From Planomicrobium sp. YIM 101495 (lineage in GTDB: Bacteria; Bacillota; Bacilli; Bacillales_A; Planococcaceae): 64,000 nucleotides of DNA. How positions within the stretch are numbered: position 1 is the stretch's first letter; each line of letters begins with the position of its first letter. Below, one piece after another: positions 36,772-47,371 of this stretch. The position numbers and the translations under genes are program-made. A model generated the notes under the pieces. The model had not been told where the DNA came from. It saw nothing but the letters and a program-made list of their open reading frames with translations, and did not search any database. The stretch covers positions 744,001 through 808,000 of the forward strand of contig NZ_WLZW01000001.1 in the NCBI RefSeq assembly GCF_009707665.1, read 5' to 3'.

Positions 36772-38329
36772 GCTGATCCTCACCTTCTTTCGACAAAGAA
36801 ACTTTGTTTGATCCATCCTCATCCAATGACTGTCCCGCCATGAGCAAGCCAAGCTGCTGCTCAGTCGTTTCTTCCGGCAGGACGATGTCGACGATTTGTC
36901 CATCATAGATTACTGCAATACGGTCTGAAACGTTCATTACTTCATCAAGCTCGAAAGATAGGAGCAATACAGCTTTCCCGTTATCGCGCTGTTCAATCAG
37001 TCGGCTATGGATGAATTCAATCGCTCCAACGTCAAGTCCACGCGTCGGCAATGCCGCAATCAGCAAGTCTGGATCACGGTCAACTTCACGGCCGATAATC
37101 GCTTTTTGCTGGTTCCCCCCTGACAATGCACGGGCAGGTTCGTGAGCACCTTGAGTACGAACGTCGTACGCTTCGATGATTTCTTTTGCTTTCTTATCGA
37201 TTTTCTTATAATCGATGATGCCGTTTTTAGAAATCGGCTGTGTGTAATACGTTTGCAAAGCAATGTTATGCCCAATCGGGAAGTCCAGAACCAGCCCGTG
37301 ACGATGACGGTCTTGCGGGATATGTCCGACGCCAGATTCCGTCACTTTACGTGGTTTGAAGTTCGTAACATCTTTGCCGTTGATTTTAACGGTTCCACTC
37401 TTCACTTTCCGAAGACCCGTAATCGCTTCGATCAATTCGCTTTGTCCGTTGCCATCGATCCCGGCAATCCCGACGATTTCGCCTTTGCGGACGTTCAAGT
37501 TCAAGCGCTTAATCTTCTCGATTTTACGATAGTCTTCAACGACCAAGTCTTTGATATCCAATACTTCTCCATTTGGATTCGCAGGTCCTTTGACCGTCTT
37601 GAACGTAACTTGACGACCAACCATAAGTGAAGCCAGATCGTTCGGTGAAGTCTCGGATGTCGTGACTGTACCGATGCCTTGCCCTTTACGGATAACCGTA
37701 ACTCGGTCAGAAACGTCCATGATCTCTTTCAGCTTGTGCGTGATTAAGATGATCGACTTACCTTCAGCGATCAAGCGTTTCATGATCTGAATCAACTCGA
37801 TGATTTCCTGCGGTGTAAGTGACGCAGTCGGCTCATCGAAGATCAAGATCTCCGCTCCGCGGTAAAGTGTTTTCAAAATTTCCACACGCTGCTGCATTCC
37901 GACGGAAATATCTTCGATGATCGCATATGGATCGACATTCAGTCCGTATTGTTCAGATAATGCCTGAACTTTCTTGGCCGCATCTTTCTTGTTCGTTATG
38001 CCGAATTTTGTCGGCTCACTTCCGAGGATGATGTTTTCCGTCACGCTGAAGTTCTCGACGAGCATGAAGTGTTGGTGCACCATCCCGATTCCAAGATCAT
38101 TCGCAACGTTCGGGTCTGTAATATTCACTTTCTCTCCTCGGACAAAGATCTCTCCGCCTTCCGGCTGATACAAACCGAACAACACGTTCATCAGTGTTGA
38201 TTTGCCTGCACCGTTCTCGCCAAGCAACGCATGGATTTCGCCTTTCTTCAGCTGCAGCGTGATGTTGTCGTTTGCTACAAAGTTGCCGAACTCTTTTCGG
38301 ATGTTCCGCATTTCGATTACGTATTCCAC
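36761..38329 (-). CDS. nupO: nucleoside ABC transporter ATPase, double domain (NupO type)
   Basis: A 522-residue protein with two ABC domains. The first has a complete Walker A (GENGAGKST), signature ISVGMQQRVEILKTL and Walker B ILIFDEPTA; the second has the degenerate Walker A GIDGNGQSE and ALSGGNQQKAI. This asymmetry is normal in the carbohydrate/nucleoside-uptake-type ATPases. GTG 38329 follows GAGGGAG. Its promoter may be TTGACG-17-TATGAA about 80-100 nt upstream, in addition to read-through from the lipoprotein gene. Confidence 0.94.
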   Translation of the reverse strand: MEYVIEMRNIRKEFGNFVANDNITLQLKKGEIHALLGENGAGKSTLMNVLFGLYQPEGGEIFVRGEKVNITDPNVANDLGIGMVHQHFMLVENFSVTENIILGSEPTKFGITNKKDAAKKVQALSEQYGLNVDPYAIIEDISVGMQQRVEILKTLYRGAEILIFDEPTASLTPQEIIELIQIMKRLIAEGKSIILITHKLKEIMDVSDRVTVIRKGQGIGTVTTSETSPNDLASLMVGRQVTFKTVKGPANPNGEVLDIKDLVVEDYRKIEKIKRLNLNVRKGEIVGIAGIDGNGQSELIEAITGLRKVKSGTVKINGKDVTNFKPRKVTESGVGHIPQDRHRHGLVLDFPIGHNIALQTYYTQPISKNGIIDYKKIDKKAKEIIEAYDVRTQGAHEPARALSGGNQQKAIIGREVDRDPDLLIAALPTRGLDVGAIEFIHSRLIEQRDNGKAVLLLSFELDEVMNVSDRIAVIYDGQIVDIVLPEETTEQQLGLLMAGQSLDEDGSNKVSLSKEGEDQHVE

Positions 38330-38531
38330 TGTTTTCACTCCCTCGAAAACTGGTAACTTTTTATTTTGAATAATTAATACAGGAAAGATTTCCGTTTTCA
38401 TATAAATTGAACCGTGCACCGTCAATTGAATAGATAAGATGTATTATGGCTTGTGTATGGAACAGGTCTGCATGTTTCTATCCAATTTATATAGAAATCT
38501 TTCGTCTATTAACCGCATTAAGAAATAGGCG
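38330..38531 (-). other. leader between the lipoprotein terminator and nupO
   Basis: About 200 nt with no gene. On the minus strand TTGACG, 17-nt spacer, TATGAA (about 38402-38430) may be a second promoter. I see no riboswitch-like structure. Confidence 0.4.
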
Positions 38532-38570
38532 AAAAAAAAACATAAAGACCGGGACTAACCGGTCTTTATG
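38532..38570 (-). terminator. terminator after the substrate-binding lipoprotein
   Basis: CATAAAGACCGG (38541-38552), 6-nt loop, CCGGTCTTTATG (38559-38570), then nine T on the minus strand. It should let the binding protein be made in excess over the membrane components. Confidence 0.93.
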
Positions 38571-38591
38571 GTGACCGCACATCGCAGGTGA

Positions 38592-39674
38592 TTACTCGAC
38601 AGTTTCTGGAACTTCGATGTCACCATCAGAGATTTGCTTTTTGAAGTCTTCTACCTGAGCCATGACGTCATCTGGAATCGCACCGCGTGAATCCGCAAGA
38701 CCTACTCCATCTTCAGCCAAACCGTATACCAATGTTTCGCCGCCTGGGAATTCACCGTTCTGTGCTTGTTCAGAGATTTCGATAACTGCTGTTGATACGC
38801 CTTTAAGAACAGATGTCAACGTTACGTTCATGTCGCCAGTTTGTCCTTCGTCGTATTGGTCAGCGTCAACTCCGATAACCCAAACGTTTGCATCCGGATC
38901 TGCTTCTTTACGCTCTTTTGCTTCAGTGAACACACCGTTACCAGTTGCTCCAGCAGCGTGGAAAATGATATCCGCTCCGTTTTGGTACATCAAGTTAGCA
39001 GTTGTTTTCCCAAGCTCCGCTTTATCGAAAGCACCTGTGTACTGAACATCGACTTGTACGCTCGGGTCAGCAGCTGCTACCCCTTCAAGGAATCCTGCTT
39101 CAAAACGCTCGATTACTGGAATTTCCATCCCACCAACAAATCCAACTTTACCAGTTTCAGTCATCAATGCAGCAGCTACACCTGCAAGGAATGCACCTTC
39201 CTGCTCTTTGAAAAGAACGCTAGCAACGTTCGGCTGGTCAACGACTGCGTCGATGATTGCCAGTTGAGCATCCGGGTTTTGTGAAGCGATTTCGTCAATC
39301 GCACCTTCCATCAAGAAACCGATACCGAATACGACGTCGAAGTCACGGCGGATCAAGTTGTTCAAGTTCGTGTTATAGTCTGAATCAGACTGAGACTGAA
39401 GGTAGTCATACCCTTCTTTTTCTGTAAGACCGTTGTCTTTACCGAACTGTTGGATCCCTTCCCACGCTGATTGGTTGAATGATTTGTCATCCACGCCCCC
39501 AACGTCTGTGACCATCGCTACTGAGAAGTCGCTTGTCTCTTCAGTGTCAGCATCTCCACCGTTGCCGTTGCCATTGTCGTTTGTCGATGTGTCATCGTCG
39601 CTACCGCATGCAGCAAGCATCGTTCCAGCAGCAAGCATCAATGATAGACCTAAACCAAATTTACGTTTTGTCAA
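38592..39674 (-). CDS. nupN: BMP-family nucleoside-binding lipoprotein (NupN type)
   Basis: A 360-residue exported lipoprotein: signal peptide, lipobox MLAAC, a D/N/G-rich linker, then the BMP domain ([19 protein letters not shown]). It delivers nucleoside to the importer. The TTG at 39674 is chosen because GGGGG lies 8 nt upstream; the next TTG upstream (39689) overlaps the SD. Confidence 0.95.
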   Translation of the reverse strand: MTKRKFGLGLSLMLAAGTMLAACGSDDDTSTNDNGNGNGGDADTEETSDFSVAMVTDVGGVDDKSFNQSAWEGIQQFGKDNGLTEKEGYDYLQSQSDSDYNTNLNNLIRRDFDVVFGIGFLMEGAIDEIASQNPDAQLAIIDAVVDQPNVASVLFKEQEGAFLAGVAAALMTETGKVGFVGGMEIPVIERFEAGFLEGVAAADPSVQVDVQYTGAFDKAELGKTTANLMYQNGADIIFHAAGATGNGVFTEAKERKEADPDANVWVIGVDADQYDEGQTGDMNVTLTSVLKGVSTAVIEISEQAQNGEFPGGETLVYGLAEDGVGLADSRGAIPDDVMAQVEDFKKQISDGDIEVPETVE

Positions 39675-39720
39675 TGTGATAACCCCCAAGGTTTTGATAT
39701 TTTAGCAGGAATACATCGTC

Positions 39721-40449
39721 TTACACTCTTTTTCTTACTACGTGGAAGCTGAACTTGTCAGCCCTGAAATAATTCTTAGAATAGAGTACCATTCGATCTT
39801 CTTCATCGTAATGAAGCTGTTTTAACACTAGAAGCGCTGTTTCCGGGTCGCACTGCAGAATAGGTGAAGCGATTTCATGATAGCCTGCTGGATCGATGAA
39901 AGTCACAGCATAGGAGATCCGCGTCTTGCCGGATTCCTCGATTGCGGAAAACAAGGAACTCTCGGTTCGTTGCAGGAAATCTTCCGGCAAATCGGCTGAC
40001 AGGACTTTGTCGATACAGTAGACGACCGGCTCTCCGTTCGCGGTGCGGACCCGTTCAATTGTAATTACAGGATCATCGTTCTTGCAATGAAAGCGGTTAA
40101 CATCTTCATCAGAGGGAATAGACTCGGCTGTGCTTAAATAAATACCCCCGGGTTCCATACCTGCTTGGCGAATCATATCGGAGACACTGGTCAGCTGTTC
40201 AATACCGGACGTAAAGACCGGTCTCGGGTTGACGAATGTTCCGACGCCATGGCGTCTGACGATGATATTGTCCTCTTCCAGGAGACGGAGCGCTTCACGA
40301 AGAGTTGCTCGGCTCACCCCCAAGGTCTTTGATAGTTCAAATTCGGACGGCAGCTTCTCTCTCTCTTTATAAATACCCGCTGCGATGTCTTTTTTCATCC
40401 TGTCAATAACTTGAAGATACAATGCACGATGATCTGATTTGATTGTCAT
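39721..40449 (-). CDS. GntR/HutC-family regulator
   Basis: A 242-residue regulator with an N-terminal GntR winged HTH ([42 protein letters not shown]) and a C-terminal UTRA ligand-binding domain. It sits upstream of the nucleoside importer (46 nt before its first gene) and probably controls it. ATG 40449 is used, with GGGTGGTGA as SD. The position matches ymfC of B. subtilis. Confidence 0.92.
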   Translation of the reverse strand: MTIKSDHRALYLQVIDRMKKDIAAGIYKEREKLPSEFELSKTLGVSRATLREALRLLEEDNIIVRRHGVGTFVNPRPVFTSGIEQLTSVSDMIRQAGMEPGGIYLSTAESIPSDEDVNRFHCKNDDPVITIERVRTANGEPVVYCIDKVLSADLPEDFLQRTESSLFSAIEESGKTRISYAVTFIDPAGYHEIASPILQCDPETALLVLKQLHYDEEDRMVLYSKNYFRADKFSFHVVRKRV

Positions 40450-40472
40450 ACGATTCACCACCCATGACAGAG

Positions 40473-40540
40473 ATCAGACATCTGATGTAAAACGTTCCTA
40501 CTAATCAGAAATACTATAACATTGATTGAAGTTTAAATAA
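40473..40540 (-). promoter_or_regulatory. GntR promoter with candidate operator
   Basis: An extended -10 (TGTTATAGT on the minus strand) with a weak -35 precedes the gene. Between it and the SD lies ATCAGA-CA-TCTGAT (40473-40486), a perfect 6-bp dyad that may be the autoregulatory operator. Confidence 0.55.
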
Positions 40541-41062
40541 ATAGTGTTTTGATGATTTTCTTTATTTTTTATAGGCGGTCTTACACAAGTTGTAATCATT
40601 TTGTCATATTAAGCAGGAACAAATCATTATAATACTAGAAAAAATTATTGAAGTGAGGTCAAAAAAGTATTGGTTATATGTTATCCCGGGTGGATATATT
40701 TGGTCCAATTGATTCAGAAGAATAATTTGAATAGGGTTTGTTTTCGGACTTTAGGCTGTTTTTTAATATGTATTTCTTTTTATTTGGAAGATCGAAATGA
40801 GATGGAATAGAGAATGGGGTTGGGGAGAAGATTGAGGTGCGGATTGAGGCGAACTCCACTTGTCGCTTCGGACAGGGCTCCCGTGATAAGCCGAGCTGAA
40901 GGGCGCTCGTCTTCTCACTCCGCCCAGTCCAAACCAGCCACTCCGCTTTGGGTGTGGGTGAAGTTTTGGAGAGGATACATTTTGATGCGTTCTGTTGATT
41001 TCGTCGGCTATGTTGTTTGGCAGCTGACTGCGCAGGCCGCTGGTTCTATTGGCGGTGTGTAG
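40541..41062. repeat. intergenic interval with a degenerate GC-rich repeat
   Basis: 40541-40800 is AT-rich and holds no supported gene. About 40806-41000 is GC-rich; its minus strand has short internal inverted repeats and phrases such as GGCTTATCACGGGAG and CGACGAAATCAACAG, which recall, from memory, dispersed intergenic repeats of Bacillaceae and Planococcaceae. A 25-residue frame (40985-41062) ends just before a terminator but may be chance. The identity of the repeat is unverified. Confidence 0.4.
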
Positions 41063-41068
41063 CAATGT

Positions 41069-41101
41069 GAGGTCGGTTGTCGCAAAGGAGACCTCTTTTT
41101 T
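41069..41101 (+). terminator. orphan plus-strand terminator
   Basis: GAGGTC (41069-41074) and GACCTC (41090-41095) with a 15-nt loop, then six T. No recognised gene is upstream on this strand; the 25-residue frame ending at 41062 is the only candidate. Confidence 0.5.
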
Positions 41102-41116
41102 CGTCAGAGGGGCAAA

Positions 41117-41303
41117 AATAGGCGTAGTTTTTACCTCTATTCTGCAATTTCCGGCATTTCCGGCTCGAATAACAGGAATTTTTGCCTTTATATCGTCGAA
41201 AGTCGTTCAATTTGCCATCTCCGGAGCCAATAAGGGTATTTTTTACCCTTATTGGCTCTCATTTTACTCATTCCTTCAAGATAAGAGGAATTTTTACCGT
41301 TAA
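41117..41303. repeat. four degenerate AT-rich palindromes at 51-61 bp spacing
   Basis: Related dyads of about 24 bp occur at 41117-41141, 41168-41191, 41229-41253 and 41281-41303. The shared pattern is TAAnnGGnATTTTTnnCCnnTA. The third is the core of a perfect 15-bp inverted repeat (GAGCCAATAAGGGTA ... TACCCTTATTGGCTC, 41225-41259) with a 5-nt loop. Starts are 51, 61 and 52 bp apart. They are too divergent for a CRISPR array. Confidence 0.5.
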
Positions 41304-41860
41304 GTGATGGAACCGCAGATGGAAAAGTACTCCTCATGAAAGCGCGGGATACTGCTTTGCAACTTGAGGTGCGACATGCATGCTTGGCTCGCCCATTTTC
41401 AGGTGCCAAAAAATTGAATCGAGACTGTAATGTGATGATTCACGATTCAATTCTGTGACTCGCGACTAAATCCAGAATCAGTATGAAAATTGAAATTCTC
41501 ACCTACTCCCTGACACCTTCTGTGAGAATACGACGATGGCTACTACACCTGAATCATCCAAATCACTAACATTCAATCCAACACCACTTATCGAAAGAGC
41601 TGATCCGGAATGGAAGAGCGAGCAAAGCATTGTCCGAACTTCCTTCGGCCATTACTTCGTTGGAGGGGCAAAGCTAAGACGGGCCCCTGCAGGTTGCGCA
41701 AGTGACCGAGGAGGCTAGAGGGCAAAGATATGCTCCTGCATCACTTCGCTAGCTTCGTCGCAAAGACATTGACCGATTTCCATTCGATCAACGTCTTCTC
41801 AGCGCCTCTAACGTGCGAAGCTCTGGAATGCAGGTCAGCCGGTCTCCTTTTCATCACACA
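41304..41860. other. gene-poor interval, no supported gene
   Basis: The frames here lack SD sequences and family features. A 9-bp inverted repeat (ATTGAATCG 41413-41421, CGATTCAAT 41443-41451) is the main structure. Base composition changes along it, which would fit decayed or mosaic sequence. Confidence 0.4.
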
Positions 41861-41902
41861 AACAAAAAAAATAAACCCCAGCAAATTTCTCCGCTGGGGT
41901 TT
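41861..41902 (-). terminator. ftsK terminator
   Basis: AAACCCCAGC (41873-41882) with GCTGGGGTTT (41893-41902), 10 bp, followed by ATTTTTTTTG on the minus strand. Confidence 0.93.
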
Positions 41903-41906
41903 GTCA

Positions 41907-44264
41907 TTAGTACTCTTCTTGTTTTTGGACGAGGACGGTCCGGGGCTTGCTGCCTTCGTACGGACCGACGACACCTCTCAGTTCCATTTGGTCGATGATG
42001 CGTGCTGCGCGTGAGTAGCCGACGCGGAACCGGCGCTGGATCATCGAGACCGAGGCCGTTTGCATTTCGGTGACGAGTTGGACAGCTTCGTCGTACAGTT
42101 CATCCGTTTCTTCGTGTGGTGCGACTTGCTCCACTTCCGTCGGGATCATGTCTTCCTGGTACTGAGCTTTTTGCTGCTCGATGCAGAAGTCGACTACTTT
42201 CTCGACTTCTTCGTCTGACAGGAACGCACCTTGTACACGGACCGGCTTGGATTGGCCGGCGCCAAGGAATAGCATGTCTCCCCGTCCGAGCAGTTTCTCC
42301 GCTCCACCACCGTCCAGAATGGTTCTGGAGTCGACGGATGATGATACCGCAAAGGCGATACGAGAGGGAATGTTCGCTTTGATGACACCAGTGATGACGT
42401 TGACGCTCGGCCGCTGTGTCGCAATGATGAGGTGGATACCAGCTGCCCGCGCCATTTGTGCAAGGCGTGTGATGGAATCTTCCACTTCGTTCGACGCGAC
42501 CATCATCAAGTCTGCAAGCTCATCGACGATAACGACGATGAATGGCAGTTTCGGATGTTTTTCTTCGTTTTCATCGTTGAATGTCTGGACGTAGTCATTG
42601 TACCCTTGGATATTTCTCGTGCCAGTGTGGGAAAACAATTCGTAGCGCCGCTCCATTTCAGAGACGACCTTCTTCAATGCTTGTGCCGCTTTGCGCGGAT
42701 CCGTAACGACTGGTGCGAGCAAATGCGGAATGCCGTTGTAGACATTCAGCTCGACCATTTTCGGGTCAATCATCATCATTTTCACTTCATGTGGTTTTGC
42801 GCGCATGATGATACTTGTGATGATGCCGTTAATACAAACGGACTTCCCGCTCCCCGTAGAGCCGGCTACGAGAAGGTGAGGCATTTTGTTCAGTTCGGTC
42901 ATGACTGCTTTGCCCGTAACGTCGCGGCCGAGGCCGAACAGTAATTTCGAGTCCGGCTTGGCGTTTTCTTCGGATTCGAGCACTTCGCGCAAGGAGACGA
43001 TCGCGACTTCCGAGTTCGGAACTTCGATGCCGATTGCTGATTTCCCAGGGATTGGTGCTTCGATGCGGATGTCTCTTGCGGCAAGCGCAAGTGCGAGGTC
43101 ATCGTGAAGCGAGACGATTTTGCTTACTTTGACGCCTGTATCCGGCAAGACTTCATATTTCGTTACGGCTGGTCCTAAGTGGACTTGTGTCACTTTTGCC
43201 CGCACGCCGAAGCTTTGGAATGTTTTCTCGAGCTTTTTGACGTTTTGCTGGATGCCCGTATATTCTCCACTCTGGTCGCTATGCGGTGGCGCTGCAAGCA
43301 GTTCAATCGGTGGCAGTTGATACTCTTCGTTTTCTTGTTCCTCTGCTGGTGTCAGGAGGATCGGACTTGGGTCCAGGTCATCTTCTGGTTCATCCATTCC
43401 AGCTGGCCCTTCCTGAGGTGGTTCCGGCTCCATTTCCCTCTCCACTTCCGGCTTCACTGCCGGACGGACATTTTCGGTGAATGCCGAAATGATAGGTTCT
43501 TCGTGATCTTCATACGTCAAGTCACTTTCTACCAGTACCGGATCATTGTCGAACGTCAGCTGTACTTCTCCATTTGCTTTCAGCTTCGCTCTTCTTTCGC
43601 GCGGCTTCCGTTTCGCCGGTTTCATTTTGCCGACCAGTTTTTCAAGCACTGGGCGCAGTGCAGGGATTTTCTCTGCAATGTACGGCGCTGCTGCTTTACC
43701 GCTCAAAATGATTCCGCCAATCGATAGAAGTAAAATTGCAACGATCCACGTGCCTGCTGTGTCGAACAGCAGATGGAAAATGCTATATAAGAATGCACCT
43801 ATGATTCCGCCGCCTGTGGCTGTGTAGGCGGTGACGAGCGTGCCGGTGAAGCGTGTTGCGCCGAGCGTTTCCCTCATAACGTTGGAGGAAGTGATCGGCA
43901 AGATCGTTCCCATCGCCCATATAAGATGGCAGACCAGCAGAATTCCAGTTCCAATCAAAAGTGCACTGATAGCCACTTTGAAGCGGATTGAAGGTCGTTT
44001 CCGTTTCACCATAAGATAGAGTGCCAGGGCGAACAATGCGAATGGTAAGACGATTGCCATATAGCCTAGCAGCATTTCAGCGGCATTCGCTAGGATTCTT
44101 CCGACGAGGCCGAGCTGGAACAGCATAAGTACAGAAGCGACGATCAAGACGAGACCGGCCACTTCATACCAAAGCACCTGGGACTTCTGTTTTTTCTTTG
44201 TCCGCGGCTTTGCTTTCGCTTTTGCTTTGGTTTTGTTTTTTCCTTTCGGACGGCTCTGTGCCAT
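41907..44264 (-). CDS. ftsK: FtsK/SpoIIIE-type DNA translocase
   Basis: A 785-residue translocase: lysine-rich start, four membrane helices (about 45-185), an acidic linker, the RecA-like motor with GSTGSGKSV (Walker A) and [13 protein letters not shown] (Walker B), and a C-terminal gamma winged helix ([21 protein letters not shown]). It pumps chromosomal DNA across the division septum. ATG 44264 follows AGAGGGGG. Whether it is called SpoIIIE or SftA-like depends on the lineage; the membrane helices favour SpoIIIE. Confidence 0.95.
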   Translation of the reverse strand: MAQSRPKGKNKTKAKAKAKPRTKKKQKSQVLWYEVAGLVLIVASVLMLFQLGLVGRILANAAEMLLGYMAIVLPFALFALALYLMVKRKRPSIRFKVAISALLIGTGILLVCHLIWAMGTILPITSSNVMRETLGATRFTGTLVTAYTATGGGIIGAFLYSIFHLLFDTAGTWIVAILLLSIGGIILSGKAAAPYIAEKIPALRPVLEKLVGKMKPAKRKPRERRAKLKANGEVQLTFDNDPVLVESDLTYEDHEEPIISAFTENVRPAVKPEVEREMEPEPPQEGPAGMDEPEDDLDPSPILLTPAEEQENEEYQLPPIELLAAPPHSDQSGEYTGIQQNVKKLEKTFQSFGVRAKVTQVHLGPAVTKYEVLPDTGVKVSKIVSLHDDLALALAARDIRIEAPIPGKSAIGIEVPNSEVAIVSLREVLESEENAKPDSKLLFGLGRDVTGKAVMTELNKMPHLLVAGSTGSGKSVCINGIITSIIMRAKPHEVKMMMIDPKMVELNVYNGIPHLLAPVVTDPRKAAQALKKVVSEMERRYELFSHTGTRNIQGYNDYVQTFNDENEEKHPKLPFIVVIVDELADLMMVASNEVEDSITRLAQMARAAGIHLIIATQRPSVNVITGVIKANIPSRIAFAVSSSVDSRTILDGGGAEKLLGRGDMLFLGAGQSKPVRVQGAFLSDEEVEKVVDFCIEQQKAQYQEDMIPTEVEQVAPHEETDELYDEAVQLVTEMQTASVSMIQRRFRVGYSRAARIIDQMELRGVVGPYEGSKPRTVLVQKQEEY

Positions 44265-44318
44265 AATTTCCCCCTCTTTTCCATGCTGTGACGTAAGCAT
44301 CCGTTTTTCCAATTCATG

Positions 44319-44359
44319 TGAAAAAGGATTTCCGCCCCATATCCGGCTTGGAAATCCTT
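44319..44359 (-). terminator. rnjB terminator
   Basis: AAGGATTTCC and GGAAATCCTT form a 10-bp stem (44324-44359) with a 16-nt loop; on the minus strand TTTC follows. Confidence 0.82.
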
Positions 44360-44371
44360 CCACTTTAGTTC

Positions 44372-46039
44372 TTAATACTCCATGATGATCGGGATGATCA
44401 TCGGACGGCGTTTTGTTTGCTGGAATAAATAAGAATTCAGCGTGTCCCGAATTTCCTGTTTGATGTTATTCCATTCGAACGCGTCTTTCGCGACGTACTT
44501 CTCGACGATTTTTGTGACAAGCTTCGTCGACTCGTCCATCAATTGCTCAGATTCGCGCACATAAACGAATCCTCTTGAGATCAATTCCGGACCGGAAGCG
44601 ATTTTCTTCTGCTTGCGGTTCAATGTCACGACGACGATGAAGATTCCGTCTTGTGAAAGAAGTTTACGGTCACGCAGGACGATATTCCCTACGTCTCCGA
44701 CTCCGATTCCGTCGATCAGGACGTTGCCTGCAGTGACGCGTCCGCTCATCCGGACTTTGCCGTTCTTGTATTCGACGATATCGCCTTTGTCCGCGATGAA
44801 AATATCGGACTTCTGGATCCCGACTTGCTGTGCCAGCTTCGAGTGGCCGATCAGCATTTTGTATTCGCCCTGGATCGGGATGAAGTATTTCGGTTTCATC
44901 ATGTTCAGCATCAACTTCAAGTCTTCTTGGCTGCCGTGTCCTGAGACGTGTACTTTGCGGTTGGATGTCAGTACAGTCGCTCCGGCTTTTGCCAATTTAT
45001 TCATCGTTTGATACATTTGCACTTCCATGCCCGGTGACGGCGTGAACGTAATAAGGACTGTATCTGTTTCTTTGATGCGCACATCTTTATGCTGCTTGCG
45101 GATCATCTTCTCCAACGCTTCCAAAGGTTCTCCTTGATTGCCTGTTACGATGACGACGACTTCACGGTCATCGTACTTGTCTAAATCTTTAATGGAAATG
45201 ACGGTTTCTTCGTCCACTTCCAAATAGCCAAGACGCAATCCGACTTCATAGCTGTTTTCCAAACTTTTCCCGACAACTGCCACTTTCTTGCCTGTCGCAC
45301 TTGCGATGTCGAATACTTGCTGGATCCGGATGAAGTTCGATGAATAAAGCGATACGAGAATACGGCCTTCAGCTGAACGGAATGCTGACATGATGTGGTC
45401 AGCAACGACGGTCTCGGACGTTGTATAACCCGGACGTTCTGCTTCAGTCGAGTCAGACAACAGCATCAAGACGCCATCTTCTCCGAGTTTCGCCATTTTC
45501 GCGATGTCTGGACGGTAAGCACCTTTTACAGACTGATCGAATTTGAATTCCCCAGTGTGAACGATTGCTCCTTCAGACGTGTGGAACACGATCCCGAACG
45601 AATCCGGAATACTGTGCGTCGTATGGAAAAACGTCACGTGTGTTTTGTCGAAGTTCATTCTGCTTTTGTTCGTCACTTCGAAGAACTTGTAGTTTTTCAA
45701 TGAGCCTTGCCCTTTGACATGCTCTTTTGCCAATGCGATCGTCAATTTCGATCCGTATACAGGCGCTTGTACTTTCTTCAATAAATACGCGATAGACCCG
45801 ATAGCATCTTCGTGGCCATGCGTCAGGAAAATCCCTTTTACGCGATCTTTATTTTCTTCAAGGAACGTCATGTCCGGGATGACGATGTCGATACCGAGCA
45901 TCTCATCTTCCGGGAACATCAGGCCGCTATCTACGATGAACAAGTCTTCGTCGATATCGATGACGTACATCGCTTTCCCGATTTCTCCGACTCCTCCGAG
46001 CGGGATCACTTTAATTACTTCATTTTTAATTTTACTCAC
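44372..46039 (-). CDS. rnjB: ribonuclease J (J2 type)
   Basis: A 555-residue metallo-beta-lactamase/beta-CASP nuclease with [17 protein letters not shown] and [10 protein letters not shown]. The length and the position next to ftsK/spoIIIE fit RNase J2 (YmfA). It works with RNase J1 in 5' exonucleolytic RNA decay. GTG 46039 is used because GTAGGAGG lies just upstream; the longer frame is unsupported. Confidence 0.94.
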   Translation of the reverse strand: MSKIKNEVIKVIPLGGVGEIGKAMYVIDIDEDLFIVDSGLMFPEDEMLGIDIVIPDMTFLEENKDRVKGIFLTHGHEDAIGSIAYLLKKVQAPVYGSKLTIALAKEHVKGQGSLKNYKFFEVTNKSRMNFDKTHVTFFHTTHSIPDSFGIVFHTSEGAIVHTGEFKFDQSVKGAYRPDIAKMAKLGEDGVLMLLSDSTEAERPGYTTSETVVADHIMSAFRSAEGRILVSLYSSNFIRIQQVFDIASATGKKVAVVGKSLENSYEVGLRLGYLEVDEETVISIKDLDKYDDREVVVIVTGNQGEPLEALEKMIRKQHKDVRIKETDTVLITFTPSPGMEVQMYQTMNKLAKAGATVLTSNRKVHVSGHGSQEDLKLMLNMMKPKYFIPIQGEYKMLIGHSKLAQQVGIQKSDIFIADKGDIVEYKNGKVRMSGRVTAGNVLIDGIGVGDVGNIVLRDRKLLSQDGIFIVVVTLNRKQKKIASGPELISRGFVYVRESEQLMDESTKLVTKIVEKYVAKDAFEWNNIKQEIRDTLNSYLFQQTKRRPMIIPIIMEY

Positions 46040-46257
46040 ATTATTTCCTCCTACTTTAATTTCACCCGTACACATCCATAAAGTTCATTATACGTGAATG
46101 GGGCGTGACATGTCCAAACAAAAAAGGGAACGATCCGCGGAAAGCGGTCTGCTTTTGCACTTTTCCGGCTACAGCGCGCGGAAAATGGAAAAAGGCCGCT
46201 TACAAGTCTGTGGAATCGGACTTGTAAGCAGCCTTCTTAACATAGATACGGATTCGA
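46040..46257. other. gap between rnjB and asd
   Basis: Contains the asd terminator (46189-46233). The rest, about 46110-46185, is GC-rich with short inverted pieces (CCGCGGAAAGCGG) of the kind seen in dispersed repeats. No gene; dapA and dapG, which lie here in B. subtilis, are absent. Confidence 0.5.
46189..46233 (-). terminator. asd terminator
   Basis: GGCTGCTTACAAGTC pairs with GACTTGTAAGCGGCC (one mismatch, 46194-46233), followed by TTTTTCC on the minus strand. Confidence 0.92.
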
Positions 46258-47289
46258 TTAGTTGAAGCTCTCGACGAATGCTTCGGCGATTTGGACTGAG
46301 TTAAGTGCAGCGCCTTTGACCAAATTATCCGAGACGATCCACAAGTGGAAGCCGTTCGGATTGTCGAGATCTTTACGGATCCGTCCGACAAATACTTCGT
46401 CCAGGCCTTCGCTTAGGAGCGGCATCGGATACACTTGGTTCACCGGGTCGTCCTGCACTTCGACGCCAGGTGCGCCAGCCAGTGCATTCCGGAACTCAGC
46501 AAGTGATGGTGCGCCGTCCAATTCCACGTAAACGGATTCGGAGTGGCCTGTCACGACCGGCAGACGTACGCATGTCGCAGCTACTTGAAGCGTGTCGTCA
46601 TGCAAAATCTTCTTCGTTTCGTTGATCATTTTCATTTCTTCAAACGTATAGCCGTTGTCTTCGAATAAATCGATCTGCGGGATGACGTTGTAGGCGATCG
46701 GATAGTGCTTCTCTGCAGATTTGACCGGCAGGATTTTCGCATCAGCCGTCTTTGCCTCTTCGTAATCAGCCGCTTGGTTTTGCAGTTCGTCGATCGCGTC
46801 GATTCCCGCTCCGGAAACAGCCTGATACGTCGAGACGATGACTTTTTTCAAGCCGAACTGTTCTTTCAGCGGTTTCAATGCGCAAACCATTTGGATTGTC
46901 GAACAGTTCGGGTTGGCGATAATGCCTTTATGCTTACCGATATCTTCTTTATTCACTTCCGGAACGACAAGTGGAACTTCGGGATCCATGCGGAAGGCGC
47001 TTGTGTTATCGATGACCAATGCACCGTGTTTGACTGCTTCTGCGGCCAATGCCTTCGATACACTGCCACCTGCACTGAATAGAGCGATATCGATTCCTTT
47101 GAATGATTCAGGAACCGCTTCTCTCACTGTATATGTTTTTCCATTGAATTCGATCTCCGTACCAGCGGAGCGGCTTGATGATAGGAAAACGATGCGGTCA
47201 ATCTTTAATTTCCGCTTTTCAAGTTGTTTCATCATTTGTTGGCCTACTGCTCCAGTGGCACCGACAATTGCTACGTTTACTGTTTTCAC
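46258..47289 (-). CDS. asd: aspartate-semialdehyde dehydrogenase
   Basis: A 343-residue enzyme of the aspartate pathway (lysine, diaminopimelate, threonine, methionine). GATGAVGQQM is the NADP loop; NPNCSTIQM contains the active-site Cys. GTG 47289 follows AAGGGAGAG. An extended -10 (TGTTACAAT) lies upstream. Confidence 0.97.
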   Translation of the reverse strand: MKTVNVAIVGATGAVGQQMMKQLEKRKLKIDRIVFLSSSRSAGTEIEFNGKTYTVREAVPESFKGIDIALFSAGGSVSKALAAEAVKHGALVIDNTSAFRMDPEVPLVVPEVNKEDIGKHKGIIANPNCSTIQMVCALKPLKEQFGLKKVIVSTYQAVSGAGIDAIDELQNQAADYEEAKTADAKILPVKSAEKHYPIAYNVIPQIDLFEDNGYTFEEMKMINETKKILHDDTLQVAATCVRLPVVTGHSESVYVELDGAPSLAEFRNALAGAPGVEVQDDPVNQVYPMPLLSEGLDEVFVGRIRKDLDNPNGFHLWIVSDNLVKGAALNSVQIAEAFVESFN

Positions 47290-47371
47290 CCTATTCTCTC
47301 CCTTTCGTCTATTTGCATTATTGTAACATAATTATGTGTAGGATCGGGAGCCGGGATTTCTAAAGCAACCT

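Noticed and set aside
41117..41303. CRISPR array
   Set aside because: Four related dyads with 26-37 bp between them look superficially similar, but the repeats differ at many positions, there is no leader and no cas gene is nearby.
41536..41718. 60-residue plus-strand frame
   Set aside because: No SD, low-complexity arginine-rich end, and located in a region with repeat-like character.
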